This document shows positions 12,601 through 27,600 of a DNA stretch of 64,000 bases, in pieces (the stretch's first letter is position 1; each line of letters starts with the position of its first letter). Position numbers and translations under genes: made by a program. The stretch comes from Spodoptera frugiperda. Lineage: Eukaryota; Arthropoda; Insecta; Lepidoptera; Noctuidae. The notes under the pieces were generated by a model. It was not told the origin of the DNA. It searched no databases and worked only from the letters and a program-made list of their open reading frames with translations. The stretch lies in assembly GCF_023101765.2 (NCBI RefSeq), contig NC_064236.1, forward strand, positions 14,286,993-14,350,992, read 5' to 3'.

Positions 12601-15600
12601 GTCATGGCTCTGGCGCTGCGGCCTTCCGGCGGACCCACGCGTGCCATTCGTCGCAGACGGCTTTTGCTCACCACCGCAGCTTCGGCTTGTTGGCCGGTTT
12701 CGCCGACCAGCCTCAGCAGCAATTCGGTTCTCTCACTAACTTTTGTTGCACAGCATATTAAATTTTAACCAACTTATTATTTAATTGTTACAGAAACTAT
12801 AGCAAATTAGTTTGATCAGAATTATGTATAGGGCACTACAAGTTAACCACCATCATTTCCTACCTAAATAAGTCATTAGGCCTACTAACGTTATGCGAAT
12901 CAAATTTATGGCAAAACGAATTAGTCTTTAATCTTAAAGACTAATTTTTATTCTTACAAGTAAGCCTCTTGTGACATTTTAAGTTACACATTGTATTATT
13001 ACTTTGATTAACTTGGACTCCTTATTATCAATAATGTCCAGATAAAGTGATTAATTTATTACATTGTCTAGTGAACATGGCATTTATATATAATGACCAG
13101 TCATTATCGATAATTTCTATTTAATCACTATGACTGTAACGTATATAATAAAGCAATAATATAATATTATATATATTTATTAAATAAAATTCTCTAAAAT
13201 TACATTTTTAAATGTAGTATTTAACAGACAAATACTTCAGTTTCTCCAAAGAGATTACTGAATCGTAGCCAAGATACGGATGCCAGAAAATCTACGTTGG
13301 GTCCATGAAGGGCCCGGAAGACGCGTCCGTGGAGATCCTTGCTATGCCTTCTTGCGGTCATTGACGCTTGGTACCACAAGTAATCTTAGAAGGTACATCA
13401 TTATAACTAGGAAAAAGTCACATTGGTACTTCCCGTTGGTAGGGTTCGATCCCTATCCCGCGTCTCCGGCCCATCACAACACCTACGACAGTAACAGATT
13501 AATTAGTATTTACTTATAAATCGTGTGGTATCGCTTTATATGTGATCCTAATATTTTTTTCGTAATCGAATAGGATTTAATAGAAATTCGTTAGTACAAA
13601 AGCGTCAACCTTTTTGAGAAATATTAGTCACACAATCATCACAAGTTAATGATTCGAAAACCAATTAAACATGCCTTTTGGAAACTTGCTCTGCTATATT
13701 AAGTAATAATTCATCAAGATTTTAATTATACTATCAAAAATATAAAATTTGATCATGAAATCGTGTCATTTACATATTTTTTGTCATTTGATACTTAAAC
13801 TATGTAGCTAGAAAATAAGTAAATTCTGGTTGAGTTTAACTGGTGTATTTTTATGTGAAATGTATCAAACATGTGTTACATAAATTTTAGCTTGAGCTAA
13901 TCTATCAATCTTGTAGATAATAAAGAGAATCAGACGTTTGTATTATGAGTGATAGTTCTTGGAGGTTACGTAAAATACCATGTATGGTATATTATTTTCT
14001 CAGACTCCAAGCCGAATTCCAAATAATGCTATTGAGAATTGTCAAAACAACAAAATGGGAAACAACATTACTAGAACCGTAGATCGCACCCAGGCTATAT
14101 GCTGAGTGGTCGCGCTTACGACCACTGGTCTAACTAGTCATTCGAGTATAATAATGATATCTGTCTTGAATGAAATAAAGTTGTTTTTAGCAACACTTTC
14201 CCCGTCAACAAGTAGGTACCAACACGCCGGTAAAAACGAGTTAGTAAAAATGTGTCACAAAAGGAATGTATGAAAAGTAAGAGGCATTGCGTTGTCAGTG
14301 GGTGGTGGACCGGTGGTCGACCTTGTCAGTGCCGCCCACCTGCAGACAAGGTGCTCATCACATCAGTTCATTGGGCGGACGGCGAAATTAACAAGTATCC
14401 TTATAAAGAGGAGTTACTAAACTTTCGTGGCATTTGTAACCTTCATATTATTACGTATTAAGTATTCATGTGCATTGTACATCTGTCCCCCTTCCAAGGC
14501 TGTCCCGTTTTTGTAAGGGTTAAAATTTCTGTCATAATTTAAAACTCCTTAAGCGCAAAGCATTCAATGCACCATGTGCATAGAAATCGTGAATGCAAAG
14601 TCCATGAAACATGTATGAGCACTTACACACAAAAGACGTTGCAGTTGCAGAAAAGAGACTTATAAATAAAATAGGGTTTAGATACGAAAGCTGGCTGGTA
14701 GTACTTTTGTTTTAACTCTGTGACATCTAGATGGCAGCTCATTTCATACTGTTTACTGTCAGATGGTTAGGGTTATTGGGTCCCTAGTCACAACTATTTT
14801 AGTATGCGCTTTTATATTCTGTGAACACTATTTAATTGGTTTTATTTAATTTATTTGATTTTTGTTTCATGTGGTGGTTTTTCTTTTTTTACATTTAATG
14901 ACAGTCATTTTCTCTGAAACTAATTAATCAATATTACTCTCATCCTTGTTAATATTTTGGTCTAAGCTGGTAAGGTCTATGCTTTATAGTACCTACATTT
15001 GTAAAATCATAGATGGCGTAACTAACCTATAAAGCATTCATTAGAGGGATTTGAGTTTGAGTTACCAATTATTAAGAAACTATCTTTCAAGGAAATAAAA
15101 AAAAAGTGTCTGATTTATTTTAGGTATAAAATTAGTAAAAGGATATAATGACTTTTGCATAATTATGTTTTTCTTGTAGTAATTTTATGAAACAATGAGT
15201 AGTTGTTATGAACAGTACAATTTCTGTCAGTGTTACCTTTCTACGGGGAAAATAAAGAAATATAATAAAAATTTAGTTGGTAAACTAAATGTACATTAAT
15301 CATGGTACTAATAATACTTAAATATCATAATTATGTATTCACAAAGAAATGTCCTATTATATGAAAACAATTTACTCCATAAAATTACATCCATAGCAAA
15401 TAAAATTGTATGCAGGTTTCATAAATATGTTAGGAATTATTTTAATCAAATATGTACTGGTAAAATAAATAGCTTTGGTTTGCCTGATCAGTCCTAATTA
15501 CTTCTTCACCTAATTCTTGACATTTTGTATTAAAAGTTCTTTCATAAATCTCTTTAACCACTACTCTACTCAAAAACACATTGAAATTTAAAAACTTTAT

Positions 15601-18600
15601 TTTAATGGAAATATACGGTACATAAACAGGGAACTATAAAATTTTGCAAGGCAACATTGCATTCCGCGGGTTAACTACGACATTAAAGATGGCCACCCAA
15701 GGATGTAGACGTCAATTCCAAAGAGTAAATAAGCATAGGGGAAGTCAATTCTTAGATACAGATGAAACATTTTTTAATTCATGTTTTCTTTCTATTTTCA
15801 GGAAATATACTCAAATCCTTCGTTCATACATGATAGGAACGAAGTATTTGATGTCATACCTGGCAAATTAGGTAAGTAAAACAGCTAAGCAGCAAATGTG
15901 GTGGTACTTTTAGTTTTCTTCCAAGCAAACTTTTGCATTTTGCGATTTTAGCAATAACTATGTACATGTGATTTAAAATCAGGGAATTCTTTCTTTGATA
16001 GGTATCTATTTATTTACCACCGTCTCAGTAGTTGAGGAGGTATTAACAAAATCACACTAACAATACATTAGATTTTTAGTTTTAATTCCGCTTATACATA
16101 TATTTTTTAGTCGTTTCTCGTTTATGTCGAGTGGTATATTGCATGTTATCTGTGTGGTTTTATGTTAACTGCTGCATGAGAATTTAATTGCGAGGAGGGC
16201 GGTGCTGCACACCGCATGTTAAAAAATAAATGTAAGTATAAGCGGAATTAAAACTAAAAATCGAATGTATCGTTAGTGTAGCATGGATTTCCGCAAAGTA
16301 ACGCCTGATTCTATTTTATATATTAATAAAATGTTAAAGCGAATGTTTGCAATGCGAAGAAATAAAACATTTTGTTTTTGTAAATAAATAAAGTTACTTA
16401 GTTTTACTTTCTCGAAAATAATTCACCACTAACTAAAACTAACTGAATATCTACATAAGTAGAAATTAAATAAATTCTTAAGAGAAGGAAGGCATCGTGT
16501 CTGCGAACCATGCTGCGTACTCTAACACCAATTCAGTAAAAATAAGCGTTGAGACTGAAAAATACGTCAGTACATAATACTGTTGTCACTGATATTTTTA
16601 ATATTGGTGTATTTCGCAATTATGCCGTGTTCTTGAATTAAAATAAGATACTAAAGGTACGCCACCAGGGCAGATGCTTGATCCGGATCTGCAGACTACC
16701 TAGCGGATTTACTGTGGCTCCGGCTCGAAAGGGAGGAGTAGGAACGGAGTGGTTTTTAGTCAGTAAGAGTCTGACACTCCCTCTCGCCTCGCCCAAGGCG
16801 GGAGAAGACATTGAATGATTTCCCCCCTCCAAAAAAAATTATTATCAAACTCTTATCAAAATGAATACATTTCTTGCATTAAGTATTTAATGTAGATAAA
16901 CTTTGTCTTTCACACTAAGTAATTTGGCCGAATAGTTTAAAAGTTATAACGATATGATTGACTTGAACGGAGCGCCTTTTTTTCTGTTGGAGTTTCTTAA
17001 CTCTTTGGAGCTATCCGGGGTGTCATCACTTAAGCTCCAATTAAAAGTCAGTATACGTTAAGTTGGTCGCCCCGAGACTATGTAATGGCATCAGATTGCG
17101 AGTCAGGGAACTAGGCAGGCATATTGTTAAGGCAACAATTTTAACTGGAGAAGCGAAGGGTGAAAATGTTCTTATTCCACGCATCCCAATAATACCCAAT
17201 AACTTAACTAACACCTTTAATTTCAAACTTTACAGTTTCCACTTAAAGTTGCATTTTCTATGACCATCAATAAATCACAAGGGCAAACTTTGAAAGTACC
17301 TAGCGGGGATACATTTAGGCACACCCTGTTTTTCCCATGGGCAACTTTACGTAGCTTGCTCACGTGTTTCTAAATCCCAAAATCTTCTTATTTACGCTGA
17401 ACAAAAAAAACAAATAACATAGTATACAGGAGTATATTGCAGTAAAAACACAGATAAATTAACACAGATACCTATTCCAATTACGTACCATATAATTCTT
17501 TAATTATTACAAAATACACACACGCAACGTCACGCCTTTTATCCCCGAAGGGGGAGGCAGAGGTGCACATTACGGCACGTAATGCCACTATACAATGTAC
17601 ACCCACTTTTCACCATTTGTGTTATATAAGTCCCATGTAATAGGGGGTGAGAAACTGTAAAGTTTTATTACAAAATCTATTAAAAAAACCGGCCAAGTGC
17701 GAGTTGGATTCGCGCACGAAGGGTCCGTACCATTGTCTATAAAAAACGGCGAAAATAACACGTTTATTGTATGGGAGCCCCCCTTAATATGTATTTAATT
17801 CTTATTCATATTTGTTGTTATAGCGGCAACAGAAATACATAATTTGTGAATATTTCAGCTTTCTAGCTATCACGGTTTATGAGATACAGCCTGGAAACAG
17901 ACAGACAGACGACGGAGGCTTAGTAATAGGGTCCCGTATTACCCTTTGGGTACGGAACCCTAAAAATCACAGCAAAATCCGTTGCGTAGTTTTAAAAAAA
18001 TTAAGCATTCATAGGGAAAAAGAAAGCTTCTTTGTTTTATACTACATATGTAGTGATTAAATGCAAGTAACATTGGTCCGACCTGTTTAGTTGTCAGTGT
18101 TTAGTAATCCGCTTGTGCTGGATAGGATAATTTTAAGCCTACTTTTTTATAAATACACTATACAGGTAAAGATTGATGAAGAAACCACTGTACTTAGCAT
18201 TTTGAAATTTGCAGACTTCTAGCTAAAAATAATGAGCACTTAGAAAGGAATTCAGATAATTCCACCCTCAAGAGATACCCTCTCAATATTAGGTATAGGA
18301 GTTCAAAGATTGTATGGAAACTAATTTTGAAGTTAGAAATCTGGGATGTACGGTGTGAAGGTACATTAAAAAAATATCAGTATTTTAAAAACCACGTACT
18401 TAACTGTCACGTAACTTTTTTTTTAGAACGTTGACATTAGGATTTTCTCCTGTGTCGTGGGTGCGTTTACAAACATACAATTTCACATGCACATGACACC
18501 CAGACCCGAAACAACAATTTGTGGATTACACAAAGAGTTGCTCCGTGCGGGAATCGAATCCGCTACACATTGCACGGCAGCCAGTTACCCAGCCACCGCC

Positions 18601-21600
18601 CCAACCGTCATAAATTTCAGCAGGCAGCAACTTAATGTGGCAGACCAAATTCTACGCGAGCGAAGCCACGGGCAAAAGCTAGTCTAATTTAAAGGTCTCA
18701 ATTTTAAAACTATCAATATTGGTGCGCGTTTTTTATAAAAAAAATCTCACACAATGAATGTAGATATATGTAAATAATAGAATGACTATACAACATGTAA
18801 TTATACTTATTACAATAAACAAATCTATATTCATCAAACTTTATACATATAAAAGTACTTAATGGCATTATGTACCAATAAACTTCGTTTCGCTTAGAAA
18901 GAAGCGTAAAGAAAATATGTATTATTATAAGCTTAGAGAAAATTTTGGGGACGTTCGTTAAAAAGCTAAATAAGCACTTTATACCTTATTGATACATTTA
19001 ATGAATGCTTAAACTATTACTTAGTAAAGATTTTGTATCGAAAACAATAAAATTGCGGGCAAATAGTATGGGAAAAGAAACCCACAGCGGACAGAAATGA
19101 AATTATCAGGATATATGAATAAAATGTGTCTAGTTTATCATGGTATGGGTCGCTTTCATGTGGGATGTGGGAGTATGGAGAAAAATAAACTTATACAAAA
19201 TTATTTACTTGGCGTGATCAATATCCTTAACATAGTTCGCATAGAGCTGTAAATTGGCATAGAGGTTAAGTACATCATTATAAACAAAATGTCAAAAATC
19301 CCCAATCCCCATTGATCTCACTTTTGGTGAAAAAAAAATATTCAAGGAGTAGCGAGTGAAATTCATTGACATATGTAAGCTATGATCTATTTATTTAAAA
19401 CCGTGATATCTCACGAATGGAAAGTCGTTAGAGTAAAAGTGATGACTTATTTTAGTAGAAAATTGTATGATCTACAACTCTCATGTTTGTACGATAAAAC
19501 TTACCCTTTTCGAGAAAAATAGAAAAAACCGTAATTTTGACCTCTTGACTTGAATATTTATTCTAAAAGTCGAATCGATGGAGGTTTTTGACATTTTATT
19601 TATAATCTTGTAGTTAACATCTATGCTAATTTTCAGCTCCTTTAAGCGATTTGGGAATTATGTCAAGGTTACAATTTAATTTTTGTCTATTTTTGGTTCT
19701 AACTAGGTATTTTTGGCCCATGGATTAAAAAATAATAATCATTCCTAATGTTAAGTAAATTTATACTCTTTCATCTATACTTCTATACTATAATATTATA
19801 AAGCTGAAGAGTTTGTTTGTTTGTTTGTTTGTTTGTTTGTTTGAACGCGCTAATCTCAGGAACTACTGGTCCGATTCAAATAATTATTTTTGTGTTGGAT
19901 AGCGCATTTATCGAGGAAGGTTATAGGCTACGATGAATAGGAACCGAGCAGAGCGGGTGAAACCGCGCCGAAGTAGCTAGTTTGATATAATTTTCATTTG
20001 TGACCGCGACCGGGTCGGATTCCGCCCAATGACCTTTAAAAGCATTTTATTTATTACCGTCTGCCTACATTTTTTTTAATACCTTTTCGACGTGTATTTT
20101 ATGATTGTTGAATTGTACACATTCTCTGTAAAAACATCAAAAGGTACACAAACCCATTTTTTATGAAAAAAAAGTATTTTATCCCGCAAAACATGACGTA
20201 TTTAAACCAATGTACACCACTTATTACAATGGAAATATTATCATTTACCTACGTCATACTTAATATGAAATCTATACATATTATAATAAATGTGTAGAAG
20301 GGTCAATTCTGTACATTGAAAATATTAAAAAAATAAATAGCAGGGGATCGATACCAAACCCAAATATGTGACTAAAAATGTTTTGTCTGTCTGTCTGTAT
20401 GTTCAGGCATAACGTGAAAAGTAACGGTTTGATTTCTATGAAACTTGGTATAATTATACCTTACTATCTTGGGTATAAATTAGGATACTTTTTATGCTGG
20501 AAAAATACCTAGAAAAAAAACTTAATTTTTCAGTTTTATACTACAGAAAGTGAGCTCAACAGCAGTAGCTCAATCTCCTTAATTACTATGGGCCTAGCGG
20601 TATTGAGGTCCAATAGATATTTATAAGATGTCATTGTCAGAGTTACTCAAAATGGAGAAATAAAACATCCACGCGAAGACCGACATCCGCGCGGACGGAG
20701 TCGCGGGCGGAAGCTAGTATGAAATGAAGGAGGAGGGCGCTACTGTGCGTAAACAAACATCAACTCCGTGTAAAAAAGTAATAATAAATAGTTAAAGTGA
20801 AAGAATAGTTCTAAAAAGTGACTTAAACTGTGCTGAACTGCTACCTTCAGTGATACAAGTTGGAGTACAGACATTATATACAGGGTGACTTTGAATTCGA
20901 CGTATTCCTCTCGGGAGGTGATAATACAACTAATTTCCTACAAAATTAGCCCTGAGGTCCTTGGGCGGAAAGTGGCTAGTTTCTGAGATATCCAACATTT
21001 TCGTTTTTTGTAAAAAAATCCCGAATTGATTACAAAAACATCAGTAAATAAAAAAATACTGGTTGGATTTTAGAAGTTTTGGTTTTAATCGGTTGCCAAT
21101 ACATCAGTTATCATTTGTAATTATACTAATAATGGCAGAAATATCATTAGTTTTAAAATAGCAAGTAATTTCTTATCAAATTTTGTTTTGTGTCACTAAT
21201 TTGGTCGATAGAAAATTAGATTTATTTCAAAAAAAATATATGACACTAAGCGTACAAACTATTAGAAAAACTTCCTTGGTTTATTAGCTACACAGAAACG
21301 TAAAATTATTTACAATATTCTCAAAAACAAATGAATTAATTGATGATAAGTAGAGTGTAAAGAGAAAAGGGCAATTTCAAAAACATCTTTATTTGCAAAA
21401 TTTTGTTCAAAGTGACCTCCCCTATGACGAATACATACCCGAACACGCTTCCTTATCTCTATGACGTTCACTCTTGGGCTGAATATGCGTCTTATTTCGT
21501 CACTATGTTCAAATATGTTTCGGAGAAGAATTTCGATGCACGGCCAATTCCGTCTGTATAAACAAGGGACTTCATGTAAAAATCAATCGGCGTTAGGTTC

Positions 21601-24600
21601 TTGTCATTGTGCATGTCATGTAGTTGGACCCCCGTGTCAATATAACAAATTAATTCAGTGCAACTTTTGTAAATGATAAATGATAAATGATATTTATTTT
21701 GCAAATAGGTTATAAAATAACACTTTTACACGTCAATCTCTTAAATAACTAGATGAGGCCGGCATTTCCTATCCGACTACTCTGAGAAGAAATGCCGAAA
21801 CAAACTCAGAGGTCATAGTCTCTTTTAAAGTCCAGACAAAATCAATTAAAGATGTCGGAGAACCGTGCAAGTTGATTCTGTAGTGGTCTTTTGAGGAAAG
21901 AACCACAGCAGTTTGAGCGGACCTGTTCAGATGGCAGCACGCATGTGACAGTTTACAATCAGCTCAGCTGACGGCTGTTGCAGAATGATCCGACGAACAA
22001 CACCAACCAAAAGAACATTTGGGTAGGCCACACAAATGCTCAAACTGTCAGAATATAATTTACTAATAATAAAATGACTAGCAAAAGTCTCACACGGTCC
22101 TCAAACTAACAATTTTAAAAGGAAATATAAAAGGAAAAAATATTTAAAACAATGTCAAATTATGTTAATGTCAAATTGTATAAAAAATTTAACTATATGT
22201 TTCAAACATGTCAGCAAGACCTGTGTGGACATTATAGCAGTTCATTCCCAAGCCTGACTATCCTCCAAGTAGCCTTTTATTTTATAAAAAGCTTTACTAC
22301 AAAGTTTTTCTTTAATAACATTTTTAAATTTACTTAGGTTTAAACTTTGAATATGGCTGGGAACTTTATTGAAAAAGCGTATACATTGACATCTAAACGA
22401 ACCGCTTATTTTCTTAAGTCTAGTAGTAGGAACAACATATTTATTTTTATTTCTAGTGTTGATATTGTGTATGTATATCACTGTACTTTTTAAATAATTT
22501 TATGTTTTTATGAGCATACACTATATTTTCATAGATATATTGAGAGGCAACAGTCATTATATTAATTTCTTTAAATAGTTCCCTGAGAGAATGCCTCGGA
22601 CTAAGATTATAAATTGATCGAATGGCTCGCTTCTGCAGCACAAAGACAGACTGAATGTCAGCAGCATTTCCCCACAGGAGAATACCATATGACATGATAC
22701 TATGGAAATAACTAATTTTTTTAACGGCATATGCTGCTGAGCTGAGCCTTTTCGACAACTTATCTATATGTGGGGCCCACTGTAGCTTAGCGTCTAGGGT
22801 TATACCTAAAAAGATAGCTGAATCTACAGGGTCCAACTCCCCGCCCTTGATTAGCACGCTGGTTTTGACATGTCTAACATTTGGTGTTGTGAATTTAATG
22901 CATTTAGTTTTTGATTCATTAAGTAGCAAGTTATTGGCACTAAACCAGTGTACTATTTTTGAGAGAGCACTATTTACATGATCACTGACTAATTGTCCAC
23001 GTATGAAATTTTATTGAACCAGGACGCTAACTTGAAATACTTGTACGGACCCTATAAGGTATGATGATGATAAAAGGAATTTTATAATACATAACTACCT
23101 CATAACATCTTCAAAACATAAAAAAACAACAACAAAGAAACCAGAATCACCTGTTATAAAATACAAAACAGCGCCATCTATTATCCATTTAAACAAAGTG
23201 AGGTCAAGTCAAGTAACAAACTTCGCTATTTTCCGAAAGATGGCAGCACGAGTACCAAAAGAAAATAAAGTGGAGCAGAAATGTGCAGGATGTACTCAAA
23301 ACCTTCACACCAGTGAACACCTAATCTGCATGCAATGTAATTGCAGGTACGATTTAGAGTGCGCAAATATCCCCCGAGCACTTTTTAAAACCTCAATGAC
23401 CATAGAACAGAAAAAAACATGGAAATGTCAAGGTTGCCGATGTAAAATGCCCAAATTCGGTAACACAGACACTCCCGTACGCTCACAAAGTATGATATTG
23501 CAACAGGTAATTACACCTAATGAAGACAATAACATCACAATAAGGAAACCAAAAATACACCCAAATCTCTCTGACACAAGTTTAGAAGAAAGTCTGTTAG
23601 GCGACACACTCCAAACACCTGGAAAAAAGCCTAGACACCAAATACAAACTGAATTAACATTACAAAATTTAAGCGAAATGATAATGATACGTCTAAAAGA
23701 AAATAATGAATCCATAATATCGGACTTGTGGAGTACAATTCAAATAGAAATAAACAAAGCAATTTCAAAGCTCACAGAATATTTTGAACTGAAAACTAAT
23801 TATTTATCTAAACAAAACGACCAAAGAAAACAAGAACTAGAAAAAGTAAACACAAGTAAACGGTTTTGTGGGGCTTAGTATATTGTAATGTAATTTATAT
23901 GGAAAATGAATAAATAAATAAATAATAATAAATATAGAAAATTTAATAAGAGAAAATGAAAAACTAAAACAAGAAATATTAGAAATAAAACATAATTCCA
24001 CTCCCGCCATAATCCATTGTACTGAGAGCAATTTGAAGAAAATTGTCATCTACGGCTTTGCTGAATATCCAAAGGAACCGGAACATCTACTTCATGACAG
24101 GCTAATTCACATGTTTCGAGATATCTTGCAAATAGATCTAACAGGTTATATAGAAAACATATACAGAGTAGGCAGGAACAGTGCGAGAACTCGACCACTA
24201 ATAATAGAACTAATAAGTAAAAGAATGGTAAGATACATACTGAATAACGGCCACTATTTCCAAGACACAAGAATATCCATATCTGAATATTTAGACAAAA
24301 ATTCACGTAAAGAAAGACAACACTTGCGAGAAGAAATGATGAAAGCTAGAAATAAAGGTTTACATGCAGTGATCCGAAACAATCAGTTATTCATCGAAGG
24401 GAAGCAAATAATTAATAAAGAAAACAACAATAATGAGAAGGATGAAAGTTTTTACATAAAAGACAACGTAGATAACAACATATACCAACCCAACCTACCA
24501 AATAAAACAACACACGACGATTGTACAAACAACCATTCCTTTCGCAAGCAAAGGCCAACAATTTAAAGTTCTGTTTCAAAACTTTCAAAGTATAAACAAC

Positions 24601-27600
24601 AAACAACACATCTTGGAAGCATTCATTGAACAAAACCCAATCTATAACGCAATATGCATAACAGAGACATGGCTAACCAAGGAAAAACTTAGCATGATAC
24701 AATTCAGCGGATATAACATCGCAGCGTCATACTGTAGAAACACGTGCGGAGGTGGTGGCGTCTGCATTCTACTTCAAGATCACTTCCAATATATTGTAAG
24801 AAATGATATTACCAAAAAAAACCCAATAATAACAAATTATTACAGAAAATACGAAAAAATATTAAAACAAATTGTAACTACAGCAAAAAAAATACAATAT
24901 ATTAATAAAATCAATAAATCTAATAATAAAGTAAAAACAATGTGGAGTATAATTAACGAACGTACCAACAAAACATTTAAAAAAGAACGAACAAACCTAA
25001 GACTGCAGCTAAACAATAAAATAATTTCCGAACCCAAACAAATAGCCAACATTTTTAACAACTTTTTTACATCAATCGGCGAAGAAAGCCAAATACGAAC
25101 AAACACACCAAAATACAATCCCGTACTTTCTACTTCCGAAAATACAATGTTTCTCAGTCCTGTACACCCATATGAAACAAATCTATTAATAAAAAATTAA
25201 AAAAATAAAACCAGCCACGGTATAGACGACCTCCCACCAAAGTTACTTAGGAAATGTGCAGATGAACTTACTTTACCTTTCTATTTACTAATAAATCAAT
25301 CTTTCGAAGAGAAAGTATTCCCGGAATAGCTCAAAACAGCAATAGTCAAACCCCTACATAAGAAAAATGAAAAAACAGACCCTAGCAACTATCGTCCAAT
25401 AGCTCTATTACCAACTGCATCAAAGATTTTCGAGAAAGCTATGTGCAACCGCGTGTACGCGTTCTGTGAGAAATATGGAATTTTCAATGATTCCCAAAAT
25501 GGTTTTCGCAAACATAGGTCAACAACTCTAGCTGTATATAAATTCATTCAAGAAACCCTTAATATAATTAATAATAAAAAATACGCAATAGGTCTACTCT
25601 AAAGCATTTGATTGCGTTGACCACGAGACACTTTTGCTGAAATTAAATCATTACGGGATTAGAAACACTGCGCTCCGTCTATTGAAATCATATCTAGGAG
25701 ATAGGCAGCTAAAAGTTCATATTAACGGTGTTAATTCACAAGGGTCTGAGATAAAAATGGGCGTTCCTCAAGGTTCAATATTGGGTCCTTTCCTCTTTTT
25801 AGTGTACATAAACGATTTGCCACTCATATTCGAAAATGAACCAAAAATGGTTCTGTTTGCAGATGATACATCACTGATTTTTAAAATAGGTCGACGTACG
25901 AATAATTTTGACGACGTGAACAGCTCCATTCTTCGAGTCTATGAGTGGTTTACTATTAATAACTTGGCGCTTAATGAGAAAAAAACCAAATGTATTAAAT
26001 TTTGCTTGCCAAACGTACAAAATAACGAATGTTATGTTGCTTTGAACGGACAAAAGTTAGAATTTGTTAAGGAGACTGTATTTTTGGGTATCACATTAGA
26101 TGACAGATTACAATGGGGGCCCCATATAAAAGCACTTTCGGGGAGACTAAGCTCAGCTGCTTATGCAGTTAGACAGATTAGGCAGCTAACGGACGTAGGT
26201 ACGGCAAGGCTTGTTTATTTTAGTTATTTTCACAGCATAATGTCTTACGGCATTTTGCTGTGGGGGCGAGCTGCGGATGTAGAATCAATTTTTATTTTGC
26301 AAAAGCGAGCTATTCGAGCAATATATAACTTGCCCCGTCGCGAATCTTTGAGAGAACTATTTAAAACTATAAACATTCTTACAGTGCCTTCTCAATTCAT
26401 TTACGAAAATATTATGTACGTGAGAAAAAATCAACAATTGTTTGAAAAAAGGAGCGACAGACACAATTTTAATACGAGAGGTAAAAATAAGTTAGCTATA
26501 CCGCAATTCCGATTGTCCAAAGTGCAGAAATCCTTCATGGGATTTTGTGTTAAGTGTTACAATAAACTACCAGCCACCATACTGAATCTGAACGAGAAAA
26601 AATTTAAATCTTGTATAAAGCGTGAACTGTGTAAACAGGCATATTATAAACTGTCAGATTATATTGAAGATAAAAATGTGTGGCAGCATGTTGGTCCGGC
26701 TCCACTGGACACTCGCTCACACTAGACAATGCTCTAATACGATCACTAGTTACACGTTGAATTAAAGTACTAATTTATTCCAATGTAGTCTAGGGATCCT
26801 GTGGCATCAAGCAGTTATTTATGTTTTTTTTTTTAATTGAAAAATTTAATTAAAGATTATTTTTTATTTGTATAGAAGCATTATTTCAAAATTGTAAGTG
26901 TACATATGTGGGCACTATGTTTGAAACAACCCGCTTTTTTAATTTATATTCTTTACAAATTGGTTTTATTGTCCCATAGTTTTGACGTCGTATTGTCGTT
27001 ACATTGTTCCTACATATATATACAATAGGTAAATGATCAAATAATGTATCAGAGATATTGTAAAAAACATTTTTTGAAAAGAGTAACGATGGAGTTTCTT
27101 GCTCGTTCTTCTCCATTCGAAGCAACACTTTGGAACGAGCGCCTAGCTTCACTGACAGACAGACTGACGGACAATTCAATTTGACGTTTCAAAAGTGCCT
27201 AATTTAGGATTAATTGAAATAAATGCTTTGACTTTGACTTTGACTTTGACTTTGACTAACTCTAACGACTAAGGCGTATGATAAGGTACAATATCAGATA
27301 TTGTTAGATAAACTCTATGGAATAGGTATCCGCGGGAAAACACATGAATGGTTCAAATCCTACCTAGAAAATAGAACACAATATGTAGAAGTCGAATACT
27401 TTAATGACAAAACAAAAGAACTTCAAACCTACGGTACCGTTCCGATAGCAAAACAGTAAGTGCCTCACCACTTGCCTACCACAGGGAAGTGTTAGTGCCT
27501 TCTTTTTCTCGTTTATATAAACGATCTTCCTAAAACCATAGAAGGAGCTGCTCCTTGTGTTTTGTTCGCTGATGATATATCGATAATCACCCCCTGTCAT

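Larger units (their letters stand above)
23160..27258 (+). mobile_element. Near full-length but broken CR1/Jockey-group LINE
   Basis: The 5' part starts at about 23160. ORF1 is broken by a short insert, ORF2 has part of the endonuclease and a long reverse transcriptase, and a 3' region ends in tandem TTTGAC units at 27225-27257. Endonuclease, RT and ORF1 breaks are described in their own entries. The 26726-27258 part may contain a separate LINE tail. The insertion is in the same sense as the host calpain gene. Confidence 0.75.

Noticed and set aside
12330..12722. 130-codon minus-strand frame with a GC-rich start
   Set aside because: The coding-like part is confined to a short GC-rich patch and the rest is a dispersed repeat. 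No family recognised.
13280..13519. Possible tRNA from the T-arm-like TAGGGTTCGATCCCTA near 13438
   Set aside because: No matching acceptor, D or anticodon stems. Probably an old SINE scrap.
19811..19843. Regular tandem units considered as a CRISPR-like array
   Set aside because: It is a simple (GTTT)n microsatellite inside a Helitron-like element. No spacer structure exists, and the window is animal nuclear DNA.
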